Assembly: GCA_036397035.1 (NCBI GenBank) | Contig: DASWJS010000010.1 | Location: forward strand, 62,001-126,000 | DNA length: 64,000 bases | Source of the DNA: DASWJS01 sp036397035 | GTDB lineage: Bacteria > Actinomycetota > AC-67 | Reading direction: 5' to 3' | Shown here: piece after piece, positions 51,792-60,480 of the stretch | Position numbering within the stretch: the stretch's first letter is position 1 | How the letters are laid out: the number at the start of each line of letters is the position of its first letter | Translations under genes and position numbers: made by a program | The notes under the pieces: generated by a model | Databases searched by the model: none | What the model was told of the DNA's origin: nothing | Seen by the model: the letters and a program-made list of their open reading frames with translations, nothing else

Positions 51792-53048
51792 GTGATCGAT
51801 CCGGGAGATACCGCCTTCATCTTGACGGCCTCCGCGCTGGTGATGTTCATGACGCCGGGGCTCGCGTTGTTCTACGGAGGGCTGGTGCGGCAGAAGAACG
51901 TCCTGTCTACCGTCATGCACTCTTTCATCGCCCTCGGCGTGATCAGCCTCGTGTGGTTCGCGGCCGGTTACGCCCTCGGGTTCGGCCCTGACAAGGCGGG
52001 CCTGATCGGCGGCGGGGACTACTACGGGCTCTCCGGGGTCTCGTTCTCCGAGCCCAGCAGCTTCGCCCCGACGATCCCGCACGGGGCCTACATGGTCTTC
52101 CAGTTGATGTTCGCCATCATCACGCCCGCGCTCATCTCCGGCGCCTTCGCCGAGCGCATCAAGTTCGGCGGCTACGTCGCCTTCATCGCGCTGTGGTCGC
52201 TGCTGGTGTACTCGCCGATCGCGCACTGGGTGTGGGGCGGCGGCTGGCTGGGCGACCGCGGCGTCCTGGACTTCGCCGGCGGAACCGTGGTTCACATCAA
52301 CGCCGGGATCGCGGCGCTCGCGTTCGCGATCTACTTGGGGAAGCGGCGGGGGTGGCCCCGGGAGCTCGCGCCGCCTCACAACGTGCCGATGACCGTGCTC
52401 GGCGCGGCGATCCTGTGGTTCGGTTGGTTCGGGTTCAATGCGGGCAGCGCCCTGGCCGCGGGCGGCGGCGCGCTGCCGTTCGTGACGACCCACCTGGCGA
52501 CGGCAGCGGCGGTCGTCGGATGGGCGCTGATCGAGAAGATGAAGAACGGCAAGGTCACCACGGTCGGCGTCGCGACCGGCGCCGTCGCCGGGCTCGTGGC
52601 CGTGACGCCCGCGGCCGGCTTCGTCCTGCCGTGGGCCGCGATCGTGATCGGCTTCCTGGCCGGCGTGATCTGCTACCTGGCGATCAACCTCAAGTACCGC
52701 TTCGGCTACGACGATTCGCTCGACGTCGTCGGGGTTCACTTCGTCGGCGGAATCATCGGCGCGATGGCGACGGGCTTCTTCGCGCAAGCGGAGTTCGACT
52801 TCCTCGACGGGTCCGGCGGCGCGATCGCCGGCGCGTGGGGGCAGGTGCTCGACCAGGCGATCGGCGTGGGGGCGACGATCGGGTTCTCGCTCGTCGTTTC
52901 GCTCATCCTGTTGGTGGTCGTCGACAAGACCATCGGACTTCGCGTGACGGAGAGCGACGAGCTGACCGGCCTGGACTTGAGCCAGCACAGCGAGAGCGCG
53001 TACTCCTCGGGCGACGCGGCCGCGAGCGTCGGCGGCGCCTCACACTAG
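51792..53048 (+). CDS. amtB: Ammonium transporter
   Basis: A 418-residue Amt/Rh channel with eleven helices for ammonium uptake. The start is the GTG preceded by AGGGGGGAAG. Motifs: TPGLALFYGGLVRQKNVLS (signature 1), the gate Trp/Phe region GAYMVFQLMFA, the twin histidines in VHINAGIAALA and VGVHFVGGIIG, and AILWFGWFGFNAGSAL. All pore residues are intact. glnK follows after 16 nt, forming the usual amtB-glnK operon, in which uridylylated GlnK releases the channel. Confidence 0.96.
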   Translation: MIDPGDTAFILTASALVMFMTPGLALFYGGLVRQKNVLSTVMHSFIALGVISLVWFAAGYALGFGPDKAGLIGGGDYYGLSGVSFSEPSSFAPTIPHGAYMVFQLMFAIITPALISGAFAERIKFGGYVAFIALWSLLVYSPIAHWVWGGGWLGDRGVLDFAGGTVVHINAGIAALAFAIYLGKRRGWPRELAPPHNVPMTVLGAAILWFGWFGFNAGSALAAGGGALPFVTTHLATAAAVVGWALIEKMKNGKVTTVGVATGAVAGLVAVTPAAGFVLPWAAIVIGFLAGVICYLAINLKYRFGYDDSLDVVGVHFVGGIIGAMATGFFAQAEFDFLDGSGGAIAGAWGQVLDQAIGVGATIGFSLVVSLILLVVVDKTIGLRVTESDELTGLDLSQHSESAYSSGDAAASVGGASH

Positions 53049-53064
53049 GGACGGAGGAAGAGAG

Positions 53065-53403
53065 ATGAAGCTCGTATCCGCGATCGTCAAGCCGTTCAAG
53101 GTCGAAGACGTGAAGGAGGCCCTGCGCACCGCGGGAGTTGCCGGAATGACGCTGTCGGAGGTGCGCGGCTTCGGCCGCCAGCGGGGTCACACGGAGGTCT
53201 ACCGGGGAGCGGAGTACCAGGTCGACTTCGTCCCGAAGGCCAAGATCGAGGTCCTGTGCGACGAGGGGCAGGTCGGCGCGGTCGTCGAGGCGATCGTCCA
53301 GAGCGCCCGCACCGATTCGATCGGCGACGGCAAGATCTACGTCACTCCGGTCGAGGACGTCGTCCGCATCCGCACCGGCGAGCGCGGCTCGGACGCCATC
53401 TAG
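53065..53403 (+). CDS. glnK: Nitrogen regulatory protein PII (GlnK type)
   Basis: A 112-residue trimeric PII signal protein. KLVSAIVKPFKVEDVKEAL and GFGRQRGHTEVYRGAEY include the T-loop with the Tyr of EYQVDF, the site of covalent modification. GDGKIYVTPVEDVVRIRTGE is the C-terminal signature. It senses 2-oxoglutarate and ATP/ADP and plugs AmtB under nitrogen excess. Preceded by GGAGGAAGAG. No glnD follows in this window. Confidence 0.96.
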   Translation: MKLVSAIVKPFKVEDVKEALRTAGVAGMTLSEVRGFGRQRGHTEVYRGAEYQVDFVPKAKIEVLCDEGQVGAVVEAIVQSARTDSIGDGKIYVTPVEDVVRIRTGERGSDAI

Positions 53404-53466
53404 ACAAGACCCCCGCGGAATCGGCGGCGACGGGCGGGGCTGCGTTCGCTACGCTCGTTCGTCGGC

Positions 53467-55380
53467 ATGATCACGATCACGGGGCTGACCCGGTCTTTCG
53501 GCGCGCGCGACCTGTTTCGCGACGCCGACTTGCGCATCGGCGCTCGCGACCGGCTCGCGCTCGTCGGCCCGAACGGATCCGGAAAGACCACGCTGTTCGA
53601 GATGATCGTCGGACGGCAACAGCCCGACGCGGGACGGATCGACACCACCCGAGGCGTGACGCTCGGCTACCTGCCGCAAGAGACCGATGCGTTGCGCGGG
53701 CGCTCGATCATCGAGGAGGTGCTGCGCGCGGGCAGTGACGCGGCCGAGACCGGTCACCGCCTGGACGTTCTCACCGACGAGCTGGCCGCGACGACGGACG
53801 AGGCCGATCGGCAGCGACTGCTGACCGAGTACGCGCACCTGCAAACGCGCTTCGAGACCCTCGGCGGCTACTCGCTGGAGTCGCAGGCGCGCACGATCTG
53901 CGCGGGCCTCGGCTTCCGCGACGAGGACCTCGGGCGCCGCACCGAAACGCTTTCCGGCGGGTGGCTCATGCGCGTCGCGCTCGCCAAGCTCCTCCTGGCC
54001 GCTCCCGACGCCCTGCTCCTGGACGAGCCGACCAACCACCTGGACGTCGAGTCGGTCGTGTGGCTGGAGAAGTTCCTGCGGACGTTCGAGGGCGCGGTGC
54101 TGCTGATCTCCCACGACCGCGACTTCATGAACGGGCTCTGCTCGCGCGTCGTGGAGATCGAGCGCTCGCGCTTGGTGTCCTACACCGGCGACTACTCGTC
54201 GTTCGTCGAGCAGCGCGAGCAGCGCATCGAACAGGCGCTCGCCGCCGCCGAGAACCAGGCGAAGCGCAAGGAGCAGTTGATGCTCTTCGTCAACCGCTTC
54301 CGCTACAAGAAGAGCAAGGCCAAGCAGGCCCAGGCCAAGCTGCGCATGGTCGAGCGCATGGGCGCGATCGACGTGCCGGGTGAGCGCCGTCGCGCGATGA
54401 AGCTCGGCTTCCCGCCCGCGCCACGCGCCGGACGGATCGTGATGGAGCTGTCGGGCGTCGGCTTCTCCTACGGCGACAAGCGCGTCTACGACGACCTGAA
54501 CCTTGCGATCGAGCGCGGGCGTCGAGTGGCGCTCGTGGGACCCAACGGCGCCGGCAAGACGACCCTGCTGAAGCTGATCGCCGGTGCGCTGGAGCCGCAA
54601 GCAGGCGAGCGCCGCCCGGGCCACAACGTGTCGCTCGGCTACTTCGCGCAGCACCAGATCGAAGCCCTCGACCCGGAGAACCGCGTGATCGAGGAGCTGG
54701 AGCGGGCGGTTCCCCCCGGAGTGCAGATCCGCGCGCGCGACCTGCTCGGGCGGTTCTTGTTCTCCGGCGATGACGTCGACAAGAAGGTGGCCGTGCTGAG
54801 CGGCGGTGAGCGCACGAGGCTCGCGATGGCGAAGATCCTGGTGAGCGCACGCAACCTGCTGTGCCTCGACGAGCCGACGAATCACCTCGACATCTGGAGC
54901 CGCGACGCGCTGGAGGACGCGCTGGAGGACTACGACGGCGCGCTCGTGCTGATCACGCACGACCGTCACCTGATCCGCCAGGTCGCCGACACGATCGTCG
55001 AGGTGATCGACGGCCGCGTCCGGGTCTTCCCCGAGGAGTACGAGTCCTACCTCGAGCGGCGTGCGGCCGAGGAAGCCGCGACGGCTGCTCCGGCTGCTCG
55101 GACGGGCGCGGCGCGCACCACGGCGGCGGCGGCTGCGAAGGAGCGCCGCCGCGCGTCGGCCGACGAGCGGGCGCGCGCCCGCGCCGAGATGAACGCCCGC
55201 CGCTCGGTCGAGCGGGAGATCGAGCGGCTGTACGCGGAGCTGGAGGAGATGAACGGGGCGATGAGCAGGCCGGACTTCTACTCCACGACCGAAGACATCG
55301 CGGGCTTCATGAAGACCTACGACGACGCGCGCGCCCGCGTCGCCGACCTCGAAGCGGAGTGGGACAAGCTCACGAGCTGA
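53467..55380 (+). CDS. ABC-F family ATPase
   Basis: A 637-residue protein with two ABC domains and no membrane helices, the ABC-F layout (EttA, Uup, YdiF, antibiotic-resistance proteins) that acts at the ribosomal E site. Walker A motifs GPNGSGKTT near 36 and GPNGAGKTT near 358, signatures LSGGW and LSGGERTRLAMA, Walker B LLLDEPTNHLDV and LCLDEPTNHLDI. The inter-domain linker (RKEQLMLFVNRFRYKKSKAKQAQ) and a charged C-terminal coiled coil are present. It may assist translation or act in drug tolerance. tRNA-Ser(GCT) lies just downstream on the other strand. Confidence 0.9.
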   Translation: MITITGLTRSFGARDLFRDADLRIGARDRLALVGPNGSGKTTLFEMIVGRQQPDAGRIDTTRGVTLGYLPQETDALRGRSIIEEVLRAGSDAAETGHRLDVLTDELAATTDEADRQRLLTEYAHLQTRFETLGGYSLESQARTICAGLGFRDEDLGRRTETLSGGWLMRVALAKLLLAAPDALLLDEPTNHLDVESVVWLEKFLRTFEGAVLLISHDRDFMNGLCSRVVEIERSRLVSYTGDYSSFVEQREQRIEQALAAAENQAKRKEQLMLFVNRFRYKKSKAKQAQAKLRMVERMGAIDVPGERRRAMKLGFPPAPRAGRIVMELSGVGFSYGDKRVYDDLNLAIERGRRVALVGPNGAGKTTLLKLIAGALEPQAGERRPGHNVSLGYFAQHQIEALDPENRVIEELERAVPPGVQIRARDLLGRFLFSGDDVDKKVAVLSGGERTRLAMAKILVSARNLLCLDEPTNHLDIWSRDALEDALEDYDGALVLITHDRHLIRQVADTIVEVIDGRVRVFPEEYESYLERRAAEEAATAAPAARTGAARTTAAAAAKERRRASADERARARAEMNARRSVEREIERLYAELEEMNGAMSRPDFYSTTEDIAGFMKTYDDARARVADLEAEWDKLTS

Positions 55381-55388
55381 CCGCGAAG

Positions 55389-55410
55389 AAGGGGCCCAAA
55401 GGGGCCCCTT
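55389..55410. terminator. Bidirectional terminator after the ABC-F gene
   Basis: Perfect 9-bp stem AAGGGGCCC / GGGCCCCTT with loop AAAG, 9 nt after the ABC-F stop. On the minus strand it also follows tRNA-Ser(GCT) by about 10 nt, so it may serve both transcripts. Confidence 0.7.
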
Positions 55411-55419
55411 CGACGGTGG

Positions 55420-55509
55420 CGGAGGCGGAGCGATTCGAACGCTCGAGGGACCATGAGCCCCAACGGGATTAGCAATCCCGCGCCATAGACCAGACTAGGC
55501 GACGCCTCC
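55420..55509 (-). tRNA. tRNA-Ser(GCT)
   Basis: Acceptor GGAGGCG/CGCCTCC with discriminator G, anticodon stem CGGGA/TCCCG around TTGCTAA (anticodon GCT), long variable arm, T-arm GAGCGTTCGAATCGCTC. The acceptor is identical to that of tRNA-Ser(GGA). Confidence 0.95.
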
Positions 55510-55550
55510 GGGTGAAGCGGCGGTCATTCTACCGGGGGCGGCCGGCCGGC

Positions 55551-56081
55551 TCAGCAGCTCGAATCGGCGGTGTGCCAGGAGGACCGGTCCTTGAGCAGCG
55601 TCACGCGGATCGTACGGATCGCGCCGCTCTTGGTCCTCTTCTGCTTCGTCACCTTGTAGAGAACGGTCACGTCGAGGCAGCCGGATGCCGCGGCGCCGTC
55701 GCCGATCGCGATCATGGGAGAGTCGTAGACCGGCATTCCGCTCACCTGGTCGGTTCCACGCGCCAAGGAGAACCGCCGGTGATCGAAGCCGAGCCCATCC
55801 AGGTAACCCACGACCTTGTCGGGGTTGCGCTTCACCGCTCCGGTGTATCGGACGGCGATCGTGTCGTGACCCGGGTAGATGACGCGCCCGTCCTGGTTGA
55901 ACTCGGTGTCCGCGTCTCCCTGCGCCGAGCAGGACGGAGCGTTCGGGTTCACGCCCGGCCCCCCTCCCTGCACGTAGCTGAAGACGGCGATCGCCGAGTC
56001 GCAGGGGTGAGCCGGCGCGCCGGCGCTCGAAAGGCCGAGGGCGACGACGCCGATCGCCAGGAGGGACTTGACTGCTCTCAT
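55551..56081 (-). CDS. Secreted protein of unknown function
   Basis: A 176-residue protein with signal peptide SLLAIGVVALGLSSAGAPA (cut near residue 24), preceded by GGAGA. Four Cys are seen (HPCDSA, PSCSAQ, SGCLDV, DSSC at the end). The mature part has glycine-rich and beta-like segments. The family is unknown. The next gene upstream, 10 nt away, is the DPNWF repeat protein, so both may be co-transcribed surface or secreted proteins. Confidence 0.72.
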   Translation of the reverse strand: MRAVKSLLAIGVVALGLSSAGAPAHPCDSAIAVFSYVQGGGPGVNPNAPSCSAQGDADTEFNQDGRVIYPGHDTIAVRYTGAVKRNPDKVVGYLDGLGFDHRRFSLARGTDQVSGMPVYDSPMIAIGDGAAASGCLDVTVLYKVTKQKRTKSGAIRTIRVTLLKDRSSWHTADSSC

Positions 56082-56091
56082 GATCGGTCTC

Positions 56092-56463
56092 CTATTGACA
56101 CACCGGCGGCGTCGGACAGTTCGCCGAGGGAACGAACCAGTTCGGGTCGACGTTGGGAGCCGAAGGGGCGTGCGGGTTGATCACGTTCGGCATGAACCAG
56201 TTTGGGTCAACGTTCGGGGCGGCCGGCGGACGCTGGTTGACCTCGTTGGGAACGAACCAGTTGGGATCGGCGTTCGGGACCACGTTCGGTGGACGCTGAT
56301 TGACGTCGTTCGGGATGAACCAGTTGGGATCGACGTTGGGCGGCGACGGCAAGTGCCGGCCCACTTCGGGGGGAATCACTCCGTCCGCGGGTCCGGCGAG
56401 CGCGACCGTGGCAAACGCCAGCGGCAGCACCGCGAGAGCAAGGGTTGGCTTCCACTTCTGCAT
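56092..56463 (-). CDS. Secreted DPNWF-repeat protein
   Basis: A 123-residue protein behind GGAGGCGGTA. Signal peptide TLALAVLPLAFATVALA, cleaved near residue 23. The mature protein is almost entirely four near-identical units centred on DPNWF at residues 45-49, 66-70, 86-90 and 106-110, a period of 20-21 residues, each of the form PNxDPNWFxPN plus a short Asn/Pro/Gln spacer. It ends with two Cys (ANCPTPPVCQ). No enzymatic motif. The Trp-Phe pair in a proline frame suggests a ligand- or polymer-binding surface. I recognise no family. Confidence 0.75.
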   Translation of the reverse strand: MQKWKPTLALAVLPLAFATVALAGPADGVIPPEVGRHLPSPPNVDPNWFIPNDVNQRPPNVVPNADPNWFVPNEVNQRPPAAPNVDPNWFMPNVINPHAPSAPNVDPNWFVPSANCPTPPVCQ

Positions 56464-56603
56464 TACCGCCTCCGTCGTCGGTGGCCCAGTTCCCCATTCA
56501 ACGACGAGGCTTGCCGCTTTGTGACGCGTGCACGCCGGGAAACCGGCGAGGTTCCGATAGGTGCGGTCGGTCCGGGCGTGCCCGCTTCGTGTTCAGAAGC
56601 GGC

Positions 56604-57560
56604 TTACGAGCGCGACGCCGGGATGCTGCCCATCTTCCCGGACTGGTAGTCCTCGATGGCCTGAATGATCTCGGCTTTTGTGTTCATCACGAACGGCCCG
56701 TAGGCAACCACGCTCTCGCGAATCGGCCGGCCTCCGAGGAGCAAGATCTCCATCGCCGGGCTCGCCTGCGACTGGCGGCCGGCGCCCCGAACGGTCAACA
56801 CCTCGCCGGGCCCGAACACGGCGAGCCGGCCCTCGGCGATCGGAACCTGCTCTTCGCCGACGAATCCGTTCCCGGCGAGGACGTAGGCGAAGGCGTTGAA
56901 CTCGCGGGGCCACGCAAGGCGCAAGCGCGCGCCCGGCTCGACCGTCGCATGGGCGTACACGATCGGTGTGAACGTCCTGCCGGGCCCGGTGTGCCCGCCC
57001 AGCTCGCCCGCGATCAGTCGCACCAGGACGCCCGCGTCGGAGGTCGCGAGCAACGTGAGCCCCTTGCCTTCGAGGTCCTGGTACCGGGGCGGCAGCATCT
57101 TGTTGTCGCGCGGCAGGTTCACCCAGAGCTGCACGCCGTGGAAGAGCCCGCCCGCGCGCACGAGGTACTCGGGCGGCATCTCCGAGTGGACGATCCCCGC
57201 GCCGGCGGTCATCCACTGGGTGTCGCCGTCGGTGATCAAGCCGCCTCCGCCGGTCGAGTCCTTGTGCTCGATCGCGCCGTCGATGATGTAGGTGACGGTC
57301 TCGAAGCCGCGATGCGGGTGGTCGGGCGCGCCCTTAGCCTCGCCGGGCGCATACTCCACAGCACCCAGATGGTCGAGCAGAATGAACGGGTCGGCGCCCG
57401 CCAGCTCGTGGCTCGGGAACGGGCGGCGAACCTGGAAGCCCTCGCCTTCCAGCGTGGTGCGCGCGGCGACGATCCGCTCGACAGGCCGCGGCGTCGCGAG
57501 GGGCGCGGGATCGGCCAGCCGGGGCAGCCCGGTGACGTCGTGCGTGGTGACGGCAGGCAT
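56604..57560 (-). CDS. Pirin-family cupin protein
   Basis: A 318-residue bicupin. The metal-binding HPHRGFETVTYIIDG near residue 85 with His-x-His and the later His-Glu (AGAGIVHSEMPP, VQLWVNLP) are the canonical pirin signatures; some bacterial pirins are quercetinases, others redox-linked regulators. The C-terminal cupin continues to GGRPIRESVVAYGPFVMNT. The start is the ATG at 57560; the frame stays open well upstream but that part lies antisense-like in the helicase gene. A C-terminal extension of about 20 residues is unusual. Confidence 0.9.
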   Translation of the reverse strand: MPAVTTHDVTGLPRLADPAPLATPRPVERIVAARTTLEGEGFQVRRPFPSHELAGADPFILLDHLGAVEYAPGEAKGAPDHPHRGFETVTYIIDGAIEHKDSTGGGGLITDGDTQWMTAGAGIVHSEMPPEYLVRAGGLFHGVQLWVNLPRDNKMLPPRYQDLEGKGLTLLATSDAGVLVRLIAGELGGHTGPGRTFTPIVYAHATVEPGARLRLAWPREFNAFAYVLAGNGFVGEEQVPIAEGRLAVFGPGEVLTVRGAGRQSQASPAMEILLLGGRPIRESVVAYGPFVMNTKAEIIQAIEDYQSGKMGSIPASRS

Positions 57561-57598
57561 CAGGGTCCCCAACGCGCGCGCCCGCGCGGATGTTCCCG

Positions 57599-59746
57599 TC
57601 AGGTCGCGACGGCCTCGCGCACGTCGCCCGAAGGCTCCAGCTCGCGCAGCTCGGCCGGCAGCGGCTCGGCGTGCACGACGGTGAGCCGCTTGGTCGTGCG
57701 GGTGAGCGCCACGTAGAGGGCATACGGTCCGTGGGCGTGCTCGCGCACGAGGCGTGCGGGCTCGACCAGGATGACCGAGTCGAACTCCAATCCCTTGACG
57801 GCGTCGACTTCCCAGAGCGAGACGGTCAGGTCGAGCGTCTCCCGGCTCGGGACCGCGGTCGCCCCGCTCCATACGAGCGCCTCCGCGACGCCGGACACGA
57901 GCGAGTGCGGCGCGATGACCGCGACCCGCCCGTCGCCGACGAGGTCCGCCTCTTCGTGGGCAACGCGCCCGACCGCCGCGGCGACGTCGCCGCCGGCTGC
58001 TTCGATCGCGCGCGGCTCCTGCCCGGTGTCGCGGACCGAACGCGGAGGCTCGACCGCTGCGTCGGTCGCGCGCAGGACCTCGACGGCGTGGCGCATGACC
58101 TCCGAGGGCGTGCGATAGTTGATCGTCAGCTCGGCGCGCGCGCGTCCGCCCGAGTCGGGCAGGTGGCGCAGGATCTCGTCCCAGCTCTCGGGCTTCCACC
58201 CCGTCACGGTCTGAGCGAGATCCCCGACGACGGTCATCGACCCGGCGCGCGAGCGGCGCGCCACCATCCGCAGCGCCATCGGCGGCAAGTCCTGCACCTC
58301 GTCGACGACGATGTGGCCGTAGGTCGCGATCTCGTCTCGTTCGTCGTCCGTCTCGCGCACGCGGGTTCCTTCGCGGATGCGACCGAGGTGCGTGAAGGCC
58401 TCGTCGAGCAGCGGGACGTCGGCGTTGCTCCAGCCGTCCGCGGTCCGCTTCAGCAGCGCCCGCTCGGGAGCCGGCAGGATCCCGCCGGCCGCGCTCTCGA
58501 TGCGCTCGGCGGAGTCGAACAGGTCCGACAGCAGCAGCTCCGGCGTGAGCGCGGGCCACATCGAGTCCAGCGCCGCCTCGAACTTGGGATGTTCGCGAAC
58601 CAGCGCGCCGAACGGTCCTCTCGACATCGCCGCGTCGGAGTCGCCACGCCGCCGCCACCGCTCGACGTGCTGACGGTGCAGCTCGGCGACCAGGATGTTC
58701 GCCAGCATCAGCCGCCGGCGGTTGTGCGGACGGCGGTTGCGCTTCGCCATCCTGATCAGCGTGCGGGTGCGTTTCGCGCGCAAGACGATCTCGTCGTGCT
58801 CGGAGAGCCGGATCGTGAGGTCCTTGGTCAGCGGCCGCTGGCGGCCGGCGACGGCGCGCTTGATCACCCTCGCCATGCGAACGTCGCCCTTCACGCGCGC
58901 CACCGCGTCGGCATCCGTTCGCGTGACGGTCGTGTCGGGCAGCAGCCCCGCGAGCGTCGTCATGTCCGCGCCGCTCTCGCCGAGCGCCGGCAGCACCGTT
59001 TCGATGTACGCGAGGAACAGCGGGTTGGGCCCGACCACGAGCACGCCCTGACGCTCGAGCTTCGCGCGGTGCGTGTAGAGCAGGTACGCGGCGCGATGGA
59101 GCGCAACCGCCGTCTTGCCCGTACCCGGCCCGCCCTGCACGGCGAGCACGCCGTCGGCGGGCGCGCGAATGATCATGTCCTGCTCGGCCTGCACGGTCGC
59201 GACGATGTCGCGCATGGACCCGCTCCGCGACTTCTCCAGCGCGGCGATCAGCGCGCCGGTCCCGGCAAGCCCGAGTCCGCCGCCTTCGCCTTCGTCGGTG
59301 AATCGCTCGTCCTCGATGCGCACCAAGTGCCGGCCTTCGCACGTCAGGTGCCGGCGCAGGACGAGCGTCATCGGGTCGCGCCCCGTCGCCCGGTAGAACG
59401 GCTCGGCGGCCGGGACCCGCCAGTCGACCACCAGCGGCGAGCGATCCTGTTCGAAGACGCCGCGGCGGCCGATGTAGTACCGCTCGCCGTCCTCGCGGTC
59501 GATCCGCCCGAAGACGAGCGAGAGGTCGCCGATGTCGAGCTGCTCGGCCCGCGCGAGGCTCGTTCGAACGGTCACGTCGCGTTCGTACCGGTTCTGGAAG
59601 GTGCCGCCGCGTTCGACGTTGTAGAGCCGCTCGGCGCGGGCCCTGGCCTGCTCGCGCATGATCTCGAGCCGCTCGTAGGCATGAGTCACGTAGGCCTGTT
59701 CGGCCTCGTAGTCGGGGTGATGCCTGGCGGAAAGGTCGCTGCCCAT
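57599..59746 (-). CDS. HelD-like superfamily 1 helicase
   Basis: A 715-residue UvrD/Rep-like ATPase of the HelD family. HelD proteins remove RNA polymerase from DNA, and actinobacterial members (HelR) can rescue polymerase from rifampicin. An N-terminal coiled coil (YEAEQAYVTHAYERLEIMRE) enters the polymerase secondary channel. Walker A GGPGTGKTAVALHRAAYLL near 205, Walker B IVVDEVQDLPPMAL near 480 and motif VKGLEFDSVILVEP near 640 are intact. The ATG at 59746 has GGAG 5 nt upstream; an ATG 13 codons earlier lacks one. Confidence 0.85.
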   Translation of the reverse strand: MGSDLSARHHPDYEAEQAYVTHAYERLEIMREQARARAERLYNVERGGTFQNRYERDVTVRTSLARAEQLDIGDLSLVFGRIDREDGERYYIGRRGVFEQDRSPLVVDWRVPAAEPFYRATGRDPMTLVLRRHLTCEGRHLVRIEDERFTDEGEGGGLGLAGTGALIAALEKSRSGSMRDIVATVQAEQDMIIRAPADGVLAVQGGPGTGKTAVALHRAAYLLYTHRAKLERQGVLVVGPNPLFLAYIETVLPALGESGADMTTLAGLLPDTTVTRTDADAVARVKGDVRMARVIKRAVAGRQRPLTKDLTIRLSEHDEIVLRAKRTRTLIRMAKRNRRPHNRRRLMLANILVAELHRQHVERWRRRGDSDAAMSRGPFGALVREHPKFEAALDSMWPALTPELLLSDLFDSAERIESAAGGILPAPERALLKRTADGWSNADVPLLDEAFTHLGRIREGTRVRETDDERDEIATYGHIVVDEVQDLPPMALRMVARRSRAGSMTVVGDLAQTVTGWKPESWDEILRHLPDSGGRARAELTINYRTPSEVMRHAVEVLRATDAAVEPPRSVRDTGQEPRAIEAAGGDVAAAVGRVAHEEADLVGDGRVAVIAPHSLVSGVAEALVWSGATAVPSRETLDLTVSLWEVDAVKGLEFDSVILVEPARLVREHAHGPYALYVALTRTTKRLTVVHAEPLPAELRELEPSGDVREAVAT

Positions 59747-59811
59747 CGCACTCCGCTTCGCCAAACGCCGCGAACGAGACAGCATAACGCCCCGTCCGTG
59801 GGTTCGCCGCC

Positions 59812-60480
59812 TCAGCGGGCGCTTGATCCGGGGTTCGGCTCCAGCCCCTTGAGGCCGTTCCAGGCGAGGTTGACCAGGTGCGCCGCCACGACGCGGCGGG
59901 ACGGCTTGCGCTCTTCCAGCCACCATTCGCCGGTGAGCGCGACCATGCCTACCAGCGCGCGCGCCATCATCGGCGCGATCTTGCGCGGGTAGCCTCGCGT
60001 CTTGAACTCGGTCGCCAGCAGCCCCTCGACCTGCGCCGCGATGTCGGCCATGACGCTGGGCAGCGTCCCGGTCTGGCTGCCGAGCGGCGCGTCCCGCACC
60101 AGGATCCGGAAGCCGTCCTGCTCGTCCTCTATGTAGGACAGGAACGCGTCGGCGGCCTGTTCGAGCGCGCGCTTCGGGTGCGGCGCCTTCAGCGCCTCGA
60201 TGATCCTGCCGAGCAGGGTCGCGACCTCGCGGTCGACGATGACCGCGTAGAGCCCTTCCTTGCCGGCGAAGTGCTCGTAGACGACGGGCTTGCTGACCTT
60301 GGCTCGCTCGGCGATCTCCTCGACGGTGGTGGCCTCGTAGCCGCGCTCGGCGAAGACGGATCGGCCGACGGCGACGAGCTGCATGCGCCGTTCCTGTCCG
60401 GTCATCCGAACGCGGGCCGGCTGCGTGATCTCGGCCGGCTCCCCCCGTGGTCGTATCGGGACGACGTCCCCGTCGCTCAC
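59812..60480 (-). CDS. TetR-family transcriptional regulator
   Basis: A 222-residue repressor. The N-terminal HTH is FAERGYEATTVEEIAERAKVSKPVVYEHFAGKEGLY, with the recognition helix around SKPVVYEHF. A C-terminal helical domain follows with the hydrophobic cavity typical of lipid- or acyl-CoA-sensing TetR proteins. The GTG start overlaps the desaturase stop by 4 nt, so the two are one operon. It probably binds the symmetric element upstream of the desaturase gene. Confidence 0.88.
   Translation of the reverse strand: MSDGDVVPIRPRGEPAEITQPARVRMTGQERRMQLVAVGRSVFAERGYEATTVEEIAERAKVSKPVVYEHFAGKEGLYAVIVDREVATLLGRIIEALKAPHPKRALEQAADAFLSYIEDEQDGFRILVRDAPLGSQTGTLPSVMADIAAQVEGLLATEFKTRGYPRKIAPMMARALVGMVALTGEWWLEERKPSRRVVAAHLVNLAWNGLKGLEPNPGSSAR

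Noticed and set aside
57561..59342. Upstream extension of the pirin frame by almost 600 codons
   Set aside because: It lies in the helicase gene in another frame and has no domain; the pirin family starts near the ATG at 57560.
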